Source of the DNA: Elusimicrobiota bacterium
GTDB lineage: Bacteria; Elusimicrobiota; Elusimicrobia; UBA1565; UBA9628
DNA: 64,000 nucleotides
Assembly (NCBI GenBank): GCA_026388095.1
Contig: JAPLKL010000045.1
Location: 116,447-180,446 of the forward strand
Direction of reading: 5' to 3'
In this document: positions 1 through 9,231 of the stretch, piece by piece
Numbering within the stretch: the stretch's first letter is position 1
How the letters are laid out: every line of letters begins with the position of its first letter
Position numbers and translations under genes: made by a program
Notes under the pieces: generated by a model
Seen by the model: only the letters and a program-made list of their open reading frames with translations
What the model was told of the DNA's origin: nothing
The model's database searches: none

Positions 1-1
1 A

Positions 2-3000
2 GCCAGCCTCGAAACGGAGCCCGTGCGCGACGAGGCGGCGCAGTTGGAGGAACGGCTCGCCAAGGCCGTGGAGGACCCCAAGCTTTCCTTCTACGACAAG
101 GTCGTGGCCATGGAAGGCCTCTTGACCCAGCGCATCCGCGAGAGACAGGCCAAGAGCAAGCTCACGGGGCAGACCGAGACAGTCCGCTACGTGGGCATCG
201 AAGACCAGATGATCGTGGAGAACGCGGTCCGGGCCTTGGCCGCCAAGGCCCGGAGCCTCGACGACCTCAACAGCCTCTACCAGATCCACCAGCGCATCGC
301 CTTGCTCTATCCGGCCCTCAATTTCCCCAGCCACAGGGCCATGGCCGCGGTCATCACGCGCCAGTGGCAGGCGGCGGCCAAGCTCCTGGGGCCCCGGGCG
401 GCCGTGCCCGCGATCGATCCCTATGTGGGGAAGGTCTCGCTGACGGCCACGCAGGCGCTCTTCAACATCTACCTCAAGCGCATAGACAGTCCGGAAGCGT
501 TCGACGCGGCGCTGGAGTATCTCGGCCACCAGGCCCTGCCCCTGGGCTATTCGCCCGGGACCATCCGCGACTCCATGGCCGAGTCCTTGGCCCGCACCTT
601 GATCGCCAAGAGCCTGGCCTTGGCCGTGCCCCAGGACCTGCCCCCGGCCGAGAGGCTGGCGCGGGCCATCGAGCACCTGCGGGCCAAGGTCCCGGCCATC
701 CTGCTGGTGGCGGGACCGCAGACCGCGGGCAAGGCGGGCGGCTATCTTTCCACCTATCTTAAAGCCGAGCTCATCGACTTCTACTTCACGGGCCGGGCCG
801 GCGCGGACCCGGCCTGGTCCTTGCCGGAGGTCATGCTGCTGCTGGAAGGCCGGGAGCGCGAGGATATCCTCTCCCAGCGCGGCGCGCAGGCCGATTACTC
901 GGCGGTCCGGGCCGCGGGAGCCATGGTGGCCTGGAACGAGCGCTATTTCAAGGCCCAGGGAGCGGAGCTTTCCCAGGCGGGCAGCGTGGTCTTCAACTAC
1001 GAGCGGCTCGACACCAAGGGCATCGTCGTGCCCAAGGCCTCGGAGCTCCTGGAGATCCTGTCCATCCTCCCGTACCGCAGGGCCGAGGACCGGGACAAGG
1101 ACGAGAGCGACAACAACGGCTCGCGCCTGCCGCTCGAGGTGCCCGAGACCATGGCCGCCGCCATCCTCAAGCACGACGCCTCCTGGCAGGAGGGCTTCTG
1201 GCAGGAGGCCGCGGCGTGGCTGCTCAAGGAATACGTCCAGACCAAGGAGCAGCCGGGGAGCCTCGACACGCTCAAGCGCCGCCTGCAGGCCCTGGCCGAG
1301 CTGCAATCGAGCGTGGTGCGCCGCTCGCAGAGCCTGGCCCCTCTCTCCGCCGCGCTGCGCGGGACCACGCGCGCCCTGCGGGAAGCGGCCGCGGGACCGC
1401 GGGCCGGGACCGGCCGCGAAGCCCTCTCCGCGGTGGCCGACTACATGATCACCAACCTGGTCAACTCCTCGGTGGCGGACCAGCTGGAGCTGGCGCGCGA
1501 CTCGGAGGCCGGCATCGCCCTGGCCGAGCTCCAGGAGCTCACCGGCCAGATCCTGGAGCTCGACGGCAGCTACTCGAGCTTCAACACCACCGAGCGCCTG
1601 CGCGCTCTGGGCTCGGCTTTCTACTACGCCGCCTCTCACGGCAAGGACCTGCTCCCGTTGACCGCCTACGTCCGCTCCATCATGCGCTGGACCCGGCACA
1701 AGGGCGGCAACGGCGCCTCGGGCCAGGGGACGAGCGCCGACGGCTTCGCCGCTCAGAACAAGGCCCTGTTCCGCGAGGCCGGGCTGGCCGCGCAGTATCA
1801 GAAGCTGCCCAGCGACGTGCGCGGCAAGCTCACCTCCGGGGCCCTGGGCCTGATGGGCGATCCGCGCACCACAGCCGCGGAGCTCCTGGGCGCCTCGCTG
1901 GCGGTCTACCTGGAGCATCAGAACGTGGACAACATGAGGGGCGGCCACGATCAGGTCCGGCAGGGCTTGGCCTTGCTGCTCATCGAGGAGGCCGGCCGGC
2001 GCATCCGCAGCCCGGAGGAGGCCAAGGCCGCGGCGGAGTTCCTGCGCCGGGTGCACGACCTGGACCCGTTCTACATCAGCTATGTGCCGCGCACCGAGGT
2101 CAACACCGACTCCCGCCTCTACGGCCGCGGCGCCGCCGACGCCATCCGCACCGAGGTCTTGGGCGCTTTGGCGGCGCGCAAGCAGCCCTTCCGCGAGCGC
2201 GACGCGGGCTCGGTGCGCGCCTTGCTCGAGCGCATCCAGCAGGCCGGCGGCTGGCCGGCGGCGGCCTCGGACCAGCTGGCCCTGCTGGACTGGGCCGGAC
2301 GCATCGGCGACTACGACTCCTGGGTGGACGACCAGATCCTGGCTGTCGCCAAGAAAGACCCCGCCGCGTTCGAGGCCTGGGCCAAGGAGGACGAGGACTG
2401 GACGCGGGCCGTGCGCAAGGGCGAGGCCCGCGAGCCCAAGTCCTACCCGGCCGTGGGCGCGGTCACGCGCACCCTGGAGAAGCTCCTCGGCCTGGAGGAG
2501 GACACCATCAAGCTGCCGGAGCTGCGGCCCGCCGCCCTGCGCCTGGTCCGCAACCCGGTGCGCCGCGCGGAGCTCTACCGCCTGCTCCGGACCGGCTCCA
2601 TCCCGGAGACCGCCCGGCACGGCCTCAAGGACCTGCCGGCCTTCGCCCGGCTGACCCGCTCGAGCTGGGCGGCGTCGCGCTATTTCTCCGCGGCCTTCCT
2701 GCGCTCCGTGGTGCGCGAGGCCAGCCCGGACGCGCGCATCGTCATGGTCCTGCAGGAGACCTCGCGCGTGGCCGACGACCAGGCCCGCCTGGCGGAGGCG
2801 CGCTGGAACGCGGGCCAGTCCAGCCTCGACGACGTGCGCTACCTGCAGAGCTGGCGCCTGGAGCGCGCCTCCTGGCGGGAGCGGCTCAAGATGCGGCTCT
2901 TCGGCGCGGACTCGGGCAAGCAGTGGGCGGGGCTCTCGGAGTCCGAGAAGCGCGAGCGCGTGGAGCAGTACCGCGGCGCGGTGTTCCGCGACGCCCTGGC

Positions 3001-5092
3001 GCGCCTGATGGCGCTGCACGACCGCTACGCCGCCTTCCTCGACCCGGAGCTGGGCTTCATCATCGACAGTTTCCCGGAGCCCAACCGCACCCGCGACGAC
3101 CTCTTGGAACGCCTGGCCAAGTCCCGGCGCCTGACCCCGGAATCCTTGGGCGTCATCGAGAGCTATAAGAGCTACCGCCTGCCCAATCCCCTGCGCTTCG
3201 TGGAGAAGCAGTTCATGGAGGTGGCCGGAGTCCAGCTGGCCAAGCTCTCTCCCGCCGAGCGCGTGGACCTGATCCTGCACATCGGCGGGGTCCGGCATCT
3301 CGACGAGCCGGCTTTGGCCAAGCTGGAGGCGCGGATGCTGGGCCGCGACCGCCGGGTCTTCGTCGAGAAGAACCTGAACATCTACTCCTTCCGGCAGTAC
3401 CTCAAGTACCTCGACCAGCTCCATCCCGAGGACAAGGAGCTCTTCGTCAAGTCCATGTTCTACGGCAAAGGCTCGATCTCCGAGCAGCCCGAGCAGGTCG
3501 AGCGCCTCTACCGCGCCATCGCGGTGGACGGCCGCGGCCTGCCGCCGCTGGTGGAGCGCGTCATGCTGGCCTACTACCAGCTCCTGACCCCGCCGGAGCG
3601 CATCAAGGCCATCATCCACATGACCCGGGCCTCGCGCAGCGACTCGGCGCTCTCCGGGCCGGAGATCGTGCGCTCGGCCCTGGAGAACTTCGGCATCACG
3701 GGCGCCAAGATCGGCCAGGTGCTGGCCACGCACCGCGGCCTGCTGCCGCCGGAGTACGCGGCCGCCCTGGAGAAGTTCAAGGACGGGGCGCAGAGCCTGG
3801 AGAAGGCCAAGGTCCTGGCCATGCTGGAGAAGCGCTTCGCCTTGCTGCGCGGCGCGCCTACGGCCGGCGGCAGCGACGCGGAGCAGGCCCGGCGCCTGGA
3901 GCTGGCGCAGACCGCCCAGAAGCTCTATCCCGCGGCCGACGCGCTCACGCGCCAGCGCTACGTCGAGGAGGTCCTGGCCTTGGAGCGCATCCGGTCCGAC
4001 GGCGGCCTGGTCTCGGACATCCAGTCGCTGGGCCGGGAGCTGGGCAGCGGCTCGGTCAAGATCGCCTACAAGGTGACCTTGAAGGACGGCTCGACCTGGG
4101 TGGCCAAGGTGCGCCGCCCCGGCGCGACCGTCGATTTCAAGCGGGAGTTCGAGGTTCTGGAGGCCTTGACCTCCCAGCTCATGGACGACCCGGCCCTCAA
4201 GCTGCCCAACCTCAGCCAGCTGGCCGAGGAGGTGCGCACGCTGGTGCTCTCGGAGCTGGACTTCCTGCAGGAGGCCGAGAAGAACCGCCGCACCGCGGCC
4301 AACGTGGCGCAGCGGGGCCGCGCCGCGAATCTGCTCAAGTCCGGCGGCCGGGTGCTGGTGGCGGACGTGCACCCCTCGCTCTTGGCCGAGGACCTGGCCT
4401 TGGACGAGTTCGTGCCCTCGGTCTCCTTCAAGGCCTTGCCCGAGCGCGGCGTCCTGCGGGTCTCCAAGCGCTCCTTGTCCCGCGCCATCGTAGACGAGGC
4501 CTCACAAGCCCTGATCGTGGACGAGTACCTCGACCCGGACCGGCACACGGGCAACATCCTCCAGAAGGCCTGGTTCGGCCTGCCCTGGCCGGTGCGTCCG
4601 GTCAAGCCGGTCTGGATAGACCTGGGCCAGTCCGTGCCCATCCCCTACCGGCAGATCCTGCCCTTCCTGAAAGCCGGCCTGGCCTTGAAATACGAGCGGC
4701 CGGCCGACGCGGCCGCGGACCTGGCCGCCATCTTCACGGCCGCGCCCGAGGCTCAGGAGAAGCTGACGGCCCTGTTGGCCGAGCAACTGGCCTTGCCCGG
4801 CGCGGGCGTACTGGAGCGCATCCTCAACGCCATCGTCAAGGCCGAGGCCGGAGGCTTCCTGGTGCGGCCGGAGCAGGCGGCTCTGGAAAAGGCCATGATC
4901 CTTCTCAACGGCTACTCGCAGTACCTGCCCGCGGACTACATGATGCATTCGCTGGAGCGCGCGGTCATGCTCAGAGCCCTCAAGCGCGACCGCGCAACGG
5001 CCGGCCGGCTGGCTTGGCTGCGCGCGGGCGAACTGCTGGGAGGGGATCGCTACGCGGGGCTGCGCCGGGAGCTCGAGGGCCTGGGGCGCTAG
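2..5092 (+). CDS. Giant protein with C-terminal ABC1/UbiB-like kinase domain (5' partial)
   Basis: The frame is open to the left edge, so the true start lies outside the window; the first in-frame start codon is the GTG at 23. Counting from that GTG there are 1689 residues. Roughly the last 480 resemble the ABC1/ADCK/UbiB atypical kinase family: a KIGQ motif near residue 1229 (the family KxGQ signature), a glycine-rich segment ELGSGSVKIAYKV near 1340, VAKVRRPG with the putative ATP-binding lysine near 1360, ELDFLQEAEKN near 1410, a D-x5-N catalytic-loop equivalent (DPDRHTGNIL) near 1503, and DLG in place of DFG near 1531. The first 1200 or so residues are alpha-helical looking and I do not recognise them. 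Family members support quinone biosynthesis or lipid homeostasis; the role here is unknown. The 3' end overlaps the convergent neighbour by 4 bp. Confidence 0.75.
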   Translation, partial: ASLETEPVRDEAAQLEERLAKAVEDPKLSFYDKVVAMEGLLTQRIRERQAKSKLTGQTETVRYVGIEDQMIVENAVRALAAKARSLDDLNSLYQIHQRIALLYPALNFPSHRAMAAVITRQWQAAAKLLGPRAAVPAIDPYVGKVSLTATQALFNIYLKRIDSPEAFDAALEYLGHQALPLGYSPGTIRDSMAESLARTLIAKSLALAVPQDLPPAERLARAIEHLRAKVPAILLVAGPQTAGKAGGYLSTYLKAELIDFYFTGRAGADPAWSLPEVMLLLEGREREDILSQRGAQADYSAVRAAGAMVAWNERYFKAQGAELSQAGSVVFNYERLDTKGIVVPKASELLEILSILPYRRAEDRDKDESDNNGSRLPLEVPETMAAAILKHDASWQEGFWQEAAAWLLKEYVQTKEQPGSLDTLKRRLQALAELQSSVVRRSQSLAPLSAALRGTTRALREAAAGPRAGTGREALSAVADYMITNLVNSSVADQLELARDSEAGIALAELQELTGQILELDGSYSSFNTTERLRALGSAFYYAASHGKDLLPLTAYVRSIMRWTRHKGGNGASGQGTSADGFAAQNKALFREAGLAAQYQKLPSDVRGKLTSGALGLMGDPRTTAAELLGASLAVYLEHQNVDNMRGGHDQVRQGLALLLIEEAGRRIRSPEEAKAAAEFLRRVHDLDPFYISYVPRTEVNTDSRLYGRGAADAIRTEVLGALAARKQPFRERDAGSVRALLERIQQAGGWPAAASDQLALLDWAGRIGDYDSWVDDQILAVAKKDPAAFEAWAKEDEDWTRAVRKGEAREPKSYPAVGAVTRTLEKLLGLEEDTIKLPELRPAALRLVRNPVRRAELYRLLRTGSIPETARHGLKDLPAFARLTRSSWAASRYFSAAFLRSVVREASPDARIVMVLQETSRVADDQARLAEARWNAGQSSLDDVRYLQSWRLERASWRERLKMRLFGADSGKQWAGLSESEKRERVEQYRGAVFRDALARLMALHDRYAAFLDPELGFIIDSFPEPNRTRDDLLERLAKSRRLTPESLGVIESYKSYRLPNPLRFVEKQFMEVAGVQLAKLSPAERVDLILHIGGVRHLDEPALAKLEARMLGRDRRVFVEKNLNIYSFRQYLKYLDQLHPEDKELFVKSMFYGKGSISEQPEQVERLYRAIAVDGRGLPPLVERVMLAYYQLLTPPERIKAIIHMTRASRSDSALSGPEIVRSALENFGITGAKIGQVLATHRGLLPPEYAAALEKFKDGAQSLEKAKVLAMLEKRFALLRGAPTAGGSDAEQARRLELAQTAQKLYPAADALTRQRYVEEVLALERIRSDGGLVSDIQSLGRELGSGSVKIAYKVTLKDGSTWVAKVRRPGATVDFKREFEVLEALTSQLMDDPALKLPNLSQLAEEVRTLVLSELDFLQEAEKNRRTAANVAQRGRAANLLKSGGRVLVADVHPSLLAEDLALDEFVPSVSFKALPERGVLRVSKRSLSRAIVDEASQALIVDEYLDPDRHTGNILQKAWFGLPWPVRPVKPVWIDLGQSVPIPYRQILPFLKAGLALKYERPADAAADLAAIFTAAPEAQEKLTALLAEQLALPGAGVLERILNAIVKAEAGGFLVRPEQAALEKAMILLNGYSQYLPADYMMHSLERAVMLRALKRDRATAGRLAWLRAGELLGGDRYAGLRRELEGLGR

Positions 5093-6264
5093 GACTGCCG
5101 CCGCCTGACCAGGTCCCGGTGATAGCGCTGCATCAAGATCCGGACTCGGGCCGCGAGCTTGCGGTAAGCGGCTCGGCCGGAGGGGGACTTCAAGACCTTG
5201 ATGTCGGCCAGGACGGCGTCGAGGCGCTCCCGGGCTTTGGCCAAGCGGCCCTTGGCCTGCGCGGTGGCGTGCTCCGCGTAAGCCTCTTCCAGATTCTCGA
5301 CGTCTTCCTCGATCTCGTCGCGCTCCGCTTCGAGGTCCTCCATGGCCGCGGCGAAGCCTTTGTTCAGGCGCAGCTTGCTGGAGAGCTGTCCGGCCATCCA
5401 CTCCTCGAAAGCCTGCGGGCTCTTGCGCAGCTCCCGTTCCGCGGCGGCGGAGAATGAGCCGTCTCGTTTCGCCGGAACACCCAATTCCGCCAGGACCTTG
5501 AGCGTGACCACGTGCGCTTCCAGCTCCATCTCCAGGGCTTCGGAGGGAACGCCCTCGGCGTGCTGCAGGATGTGGAGCAGCTCATGGACCAATGTGGCGG
5601 CGGCGAGGTTCGTGTCGCCGTCGGCGTAGCGGCGGTCGAGGTAGAGGACCCGGCTCATGTAATCGTACTCCCCGAGGTTGCCCTTGAGGTCGTGGAAGCG
5701 GACCTGGATGGGCTTGCCTTCCTTCTTGGCCAAGGCCAAGGCCGCGTCGACGATCTTGCGGCCGGTGGGGGCGGCTCGGGACGCGGCCACGATGCCGCCC
5801 AGCCGCTGGAGGTCCGCGTCGCGAGGCGTGGCCAGACCGGACGGCGTTTCGGCCTCGACTGCGGCCACGGCACTGCGGGCTTGGGGCCCGTTCCAGAAGG
5901 CGTCGAGCGCGGGTTTGGGGTCGTCCGTTGCCAGCCGCGACAAGGTTGCGGCGAATGAGACCAGATGCTCGAGGCTGAATGCCCCGGGGAGGGCGGGAGT
6001 GATGTAGATCTCGGGGATGGCTTCCGGGGTCTGGACTTGGACGGCCGGGGTGGGCTGGAGCTGGGGCAGGACCGCTGGCAGGGTCGGTCCGGGCGCGGTC
6101 AGGGGCGCGGCCAGCAGGATGGGGCTGAGGCCGGTCCTGAAGGAGGGCGCGGCCAAAGAGCCGCGCAGGATGGGCACCGGGGCGGATGGGATTCGGCTGA
6201 GCGTGGCGGCAGAAACCGGTGCGCTGAACAGGGCGGCGATGACGGCGAGGATGGCGCGGCGCAT
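5089..6264 (-). CDS. Exported HExxH putative metallopeptidase
   Basis: 391 residues. A signal peptide (about residues 1-19, ending VSA) is followed by about 80 residues rich in Pro, Ala and Leu. A folded region then carries HELLH at 227-231, with glutamates at 247 and 249 that could supply a third zinc ligand, as in gluzincin-like peptidases. The C-terminal third is charged and helical (DLEAERDEIEEDVENLEEAY), probably a coiled coil. I infer an exported zinc peptidase; the substrate is unknown. A TATAAT box sits 8 nt upstream of the ATG and there is no Shine-Dalgarno, so the transcript may be leaderless. The low-complexity lead-in resembles those of the proteins at 33130, 47495 and 55839. Confidence 0.7.
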   Translation of the reverse strand: MRRAILAVIAALFSAPVSAATLSRIPSAPVPILRGSLAAPSFRTGLSPILLAAPLTAPGPTLPAVLPQLQPTPAVQVQTPEAIPEIYITPALPGAFSLEHLVSFAATLSRLATDDPKPALDAFWNGPQARSAVAAVEAETPSGLATPRDADLQRLGGIVAASRAAPTGRKIVDAALALAKKEGKPIQVRFHDLKGNLGEYDYMSRVLYLDRRYADGDTNLAAATLVHELLHILQHAEGVPSEALEMELEAHVVTLKVLAELGVPAKRDGSFSAAAERELRKSPQAFEEWMAGQLSSKLRLNKGFAAAMEDLEAERDEIEEDVENLEEAYAEHATAQAKGRLAKARERLDAVLADIKVLKSPSGRAAYRKLAARVRILMQRYHRDLVRRRQS

Positions 6265-6272
6265 CTGTGCCT

Positions 6273-6278
6273 ATTATA
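6273..6278 (-). promoter_or_regulatory. -10 box for the HExxH protein
   Basis: TATAAT on the minus strand with 8 nt between it and the ATG at 6264. I see no good -35 hexamer at 16-18 bp. The placement predicts a transcript start at or next to the start codon. Confidence 0.45.
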
Positions 6279-6445
6279 GACTGATAATCGCGCGAGACTA
6301 TCAGGACGAAGGGGGAAGCGCGGGCTCGGCATTGGGCCCTCGGCTGGCTGGGTCCTTTGCTAATATAGCGGCATTCCATGGGGAGGGGGTGTAATACTTT
6401 GGCGGCTTTGCGCGAATACCTGATGAAGGGGCCGTCCGAGGCACT

Positions 6446-6961
6446 ATGACCGAGAACTCGGCGCAGGGATTCGCGGACTTCTACGAGGAATGGTTCCCCA
6501 AGGTCTACAACTACGCCAGGCATCGCACGGGGTCCGCGACCCGGGCCGATGAGATAGCCTCCGAGACCTTCTCCCGGGCGCTCAAGTCTTGGCCGAGCTT
6601 CGACCCGGAGAGGGGGGACAAGCGGACCTGGCTTTTCTCCATAGCTTTCCGCTCGGTGGCGGACCATTATCGCTCCGAGCGGCGCCGGGGCTGGTTCGGG
6701 CTGGATTTCTTGTTCGGGTCCGAGCCGCGGGAGCACGGGCCGGAGCGCAAGCTCGAGCAGGCGGCCGAGTCCGACCGGGTGCTCTGCGCCTTGGGCGGCC
6801 TGAGCGAGGAGCACCGCGAGATCGTGTCCCTCAAGTTCTTCGGCGGCCTGACCAACCGCGCCATCGCCAAGCTCATGAGCCTCACTGAAACCAACGTGGC
6901 CGTGATACTGTTCCGCTCCGTGCGCCTGATGAGGAAGAACCTCTCGGGCGTGGAGGCTTGA
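6446..6961 (+). CDS. ECF-type RNA polymerase sigma factor
   Basis: 171 residues, typical of an extracytoplasmic-function sigma factor. Region 2 covers about residues 8-75: FADFYEEWFPKVYNYARHRTG, then DEIASETFSRALKSWPSFDP and TWLFSIAFRSVADHYR. Region 4 covers about 112-165 (LSEEHREIVSLKFFGGLTNRAI, then the recognition helix after MSLTETNV). It would direct RNA polymerase to a small regulon. The next gene starts 1 nt after its stop, with a GGAGG (6952-6956) inside the sigma gene serving that start, so the two are almost certainly translated together. The downstream membrane protein may control it. The exact ECF subgroup is not assigned. Confidence 0.9.
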   Translation: MTENSAQGFADFYEEWFPKVYNYARHRTGSATRADEIASETFSRALKSWPSFDPERGDKRTWLFSIAFRSVADHYRSERRRGWFGLDFLFGSEPREHGPERKLEQAAESDRVLCALGGLSEEHREIVSLKFFGGLTNRAIAKLMSLTETNVAVILFRSVRLMRKNLSGVEA

Positions 6962-6962
6962 T

Positions 6963-9224
6963 ATGAACGAGATTTTGGAAGCTGAGCGTTTCTGCAAGGA
7001 GCTGGACTGCCTGCTCGCCGGCACCAAGGGCGGGGATCCGCTGGACGAGGAGTCGGCCAAGGACATGGAGTTCGCGGAGCGCATCGTGAGCTCGGACCGC
7101 AGCGGCGAGAGCAAGGTGCGGCGCAGCCTCAAGGCGAAGCTGCTGGCTCGGAAGCCCGGCCGCCTGGAAGCCTGGGGAGTCCGGCCTTGGGTGCTCTGCG
7201 CCGGGCTTGCGACTCTGATCTTGGTGCCGTTGGCCATTCCCCTGATCATCAGGGAATATGAGGTGGGTAGGGTCGCCGAAGTTACGGCGTACATCGGCGA
7301 CTTGAGGGGCGCCCAGGAGAGAAATGCCGCGAGAAGCGCGGCCGCACAGAGCAATTCTTTGGGATATGTGAGCAAGATGCTGGGCTACGCGGGAGTGGGG
7401 TCCAGCGGTCCGACGGACGGGAGCGCGAACTCCTTGGCCGCATTGAAGAAGGCCGCAAAGAACGCGGGCAACGCAATTAACCGGCAGGGTTCGGCCTTGA
7501 GCGCTGCCGAGCAGGCCGCCGGGATGAACATTCCGGGAGGTGCCGGCGTCGGCGGCGCGGGCAATGACTCGAAGAGCCTGGGAGAATCCTTGGCGTACCT
7601 GTCGCCAAGGCAGACAGGCTACACAATCACAGGCAATAGAAGATTCGGGGAGTTGTCCTCCGGCCGAGCTTTGGGTGGAGGGTCGGTCCGGCAATTGAGC
7701 GCTGTGCGTCATTCTGTGGCGCCGAAGGGTAACTTCTCCAGCTTGTCCGGCCTCTCTGCGCCCGAACCTCTGGTGCAGCCCTCCCAACTGCCCTTCTCGC
7801 TGTCCGTGGACCAGGAAGTCTACAACCACATGGCGGAGGGCGAATTCCTGAAGGCGAGCAATAATCCCTTCTCGACCTTCTCCATCGACGTGGATGTCGC
7901 CTCCTACGCCAATGTCCGCCGCTTCCTAAAACAGGACCGCCTGCCTCCGCCGGACGCGGTGCGCATCGAGGAGTTCATCAACTACTTCCGCTACGACTAT
8001 CCCGAACCGCAGCATGGGCAGCCCTTCACTATCATCGCGGACGCGGCGGACTCTCCCTGGCACGCCAAGCACAAGCTCGTGCGCGTCGCCATCAAGGCCA
8101 AAAGCATCCCAAAGGACGAGTTGCCTCCGAGCAACCTCGTCTTCCTCATCGACAGCTCCGGCTCCATGCAAGACGGGAATAAGTTGCCGCTGGTCAAGAA
8201 GGCCCTGCGCCTGCTGGTCAATGAACTGCGGCCTCAGGACCATGTGGCCATCGTGACCTACGCGAGCAGCGCGGGGATCGTACTCGACGCCACGTCCGGC
8301 ATCCGGAAAGCCGATATACTCGCCGCCATCGACAGGCTCCAAGCTGACGGCTCTACGGCCGGGGCCCAGGGCATCCAACTCGCCTACCAGGTCGCGGCCA
8401 AGCACCTGCTCAAGAAGGGCAACAACCGCGTCATTCTGGCCACGGACGGCGACTTCAACGTCGGCGTCACCAGCGACTCCGAACTCGTGCGGCTCATCGA
8501 AGGCGAGCGCACGAAAGGCATCTTCCTTACCGTGCTTGGCGTGGGCGAAGGCAACTACCAGGACGCCAAGATGCAGCAACTCGCGGACAAAGGCAACGGC
8601 AACTACGCCTACCTAGACGACATCGCGGAGGCCCAGAAGGTCCTGGTGGCGCAGTTGGCCGGGACCCTCAACACCGTGGCCAAGGACGTGAAGATCCAGG
8701 TCGAGTTCAACCCCGCGCGGGTCCAGGCCTACCGCCTCATCGGCTACGAGAAGAGGGCACTCCAGGCCGAGGACTTTAAGAACGACAAGAAAGACGCAGG
8801 CGAGCTCGGCTCAGGGCATACCGTCACCGCGCTCTACGAGGTCATCCCACCCGGCGTCAAAACCGACCTGCCCGCGGTGGACGAACTGCGCTACCAGAAG
8901 ACCTCTCTCGTCCCGGCGGAGGTAAGTCATGAGCTCCTCACGGTCAAAGTCCGATATAAGGACCCCAACGGGACGAAGAGCCTGCTCATGGTCCGGCCCC
9001 TGGTCGATAAGATGCAGCGGTGGAGCGAGGCCGCTCCGGACTTCAAGTTCGCGGCCGCTGTCGCGGGCTTCGGCATGCTCTTGCGCGGCTCGGCCTTCTC
9101 CCGGGACCTCTCCTACGACAAGGTCTACCGTATGGCGCAGGCGTCCGGCGGCAAAGACCCGGACGGGACCCGCGGCGAGTTCATCCGGCTCGTAGAAAAG
9201 GCCCGCCTGCTGAAAGGATTGTAG
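6963..9224 (+). CDS. Membrane-anchored vWA (YfbK-like) protein, possible sigma-factor regulator
   Basis: 753 residues. About 73 N-terminal residues look cytoplasmic, followed by one membrane segment (about 77-97: VLCAGLATLILVPLAIPLII), a Gly/Ser/Ala-rich linker, and then a YfbK-like region beginning FSTFSIDVDVASYANVRRFL. The vWA domain carries an intact MIDAS motif DSSGSMQDG and a later ATDGDFNVGV. The family is widespread and poorly understood. Because the gene is coupled to an ECF sigma gene and has a cytoplasmic head before the membrane segment, I infer a signal-transducing or anti-sigma role. No classic HxxxCxxC zinc anti-sigma motif is visible in the head. The start is ATG 6963 with GGAGG 6 nt upstream. 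Confidence 0.85.
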   Translation: MNEILEAERFCKELDCLLAGTKGGDPLDEESAKDMEFAERIVSSDRSGESKVRRSLKAKLLARKPGRLEAWGVRPWVLCAGLATLILVPLAIPLIIREYEVGRVAEVTAYIGDLRGAQERNAARSAAAQSNSLGYVSKMLGYAGVGSSGPTDGSANSLAALKKAAKNAGNAINRQGSALSAAEQAAGMNIPGGAGVGGAGNDSKSLGESLAYLSPRQTGYTITGNRRFGELSSGRALGGGSVRQLSAVRHSVAPKGNFSSLSGLSAPEPLVQPSQLPFSLSVDQEVYNHMAEGEFLKASNNPFSTFSIDVDVASYANVRRFLKQDRLPPPDAVRIEEFINYFRYDYPEPQHGQPFTIIADAADSPWHAKHKLVRVAIKAKSIPKDELPPSNLVFLIDSSGSMQDGNKLPLVKKALRLLVNELRPQDHVAIVTYASSAGIVLDATSGIRKADILAAIDRLQADGSTAGAQGIQLAYQVAAKHLLKKGNNRVILATDGDFNVGVTSDSELVRLIEGERTKGIFLTVLGVGEGNYQDAKMQQLADKGNGNYAYLDDIAEAQKVLVAQLAGTLNTVAKDVKIQVEFNPARVQAYRLIGYEKRALQAEDFKNDKKDAGELGSGHTVTALYEVIPPGVKTDLPAVDELRYQKTSLVPAEVSHELLTVKVRYKDPNGTKSLLMVRPLVDKMQRWSEAAPDFKFAAAVAGFGMLLRGSAFSRDLSYDKVYRMAQASGGKDPDGTRGEFIRLVEKARLLKGL

Positions 9225-9231
9225 CCGAGTC

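Noticed and set aside
1216..3168. Very long open frames overlapping real genes in other frames, for example inside 23-5092 and 14208-15626
   Set aside because: High GC leaves stop codons rare in alternative frames; these translations are Arg/Gly/Pro-rich, have no domain, and oppose clear genes.
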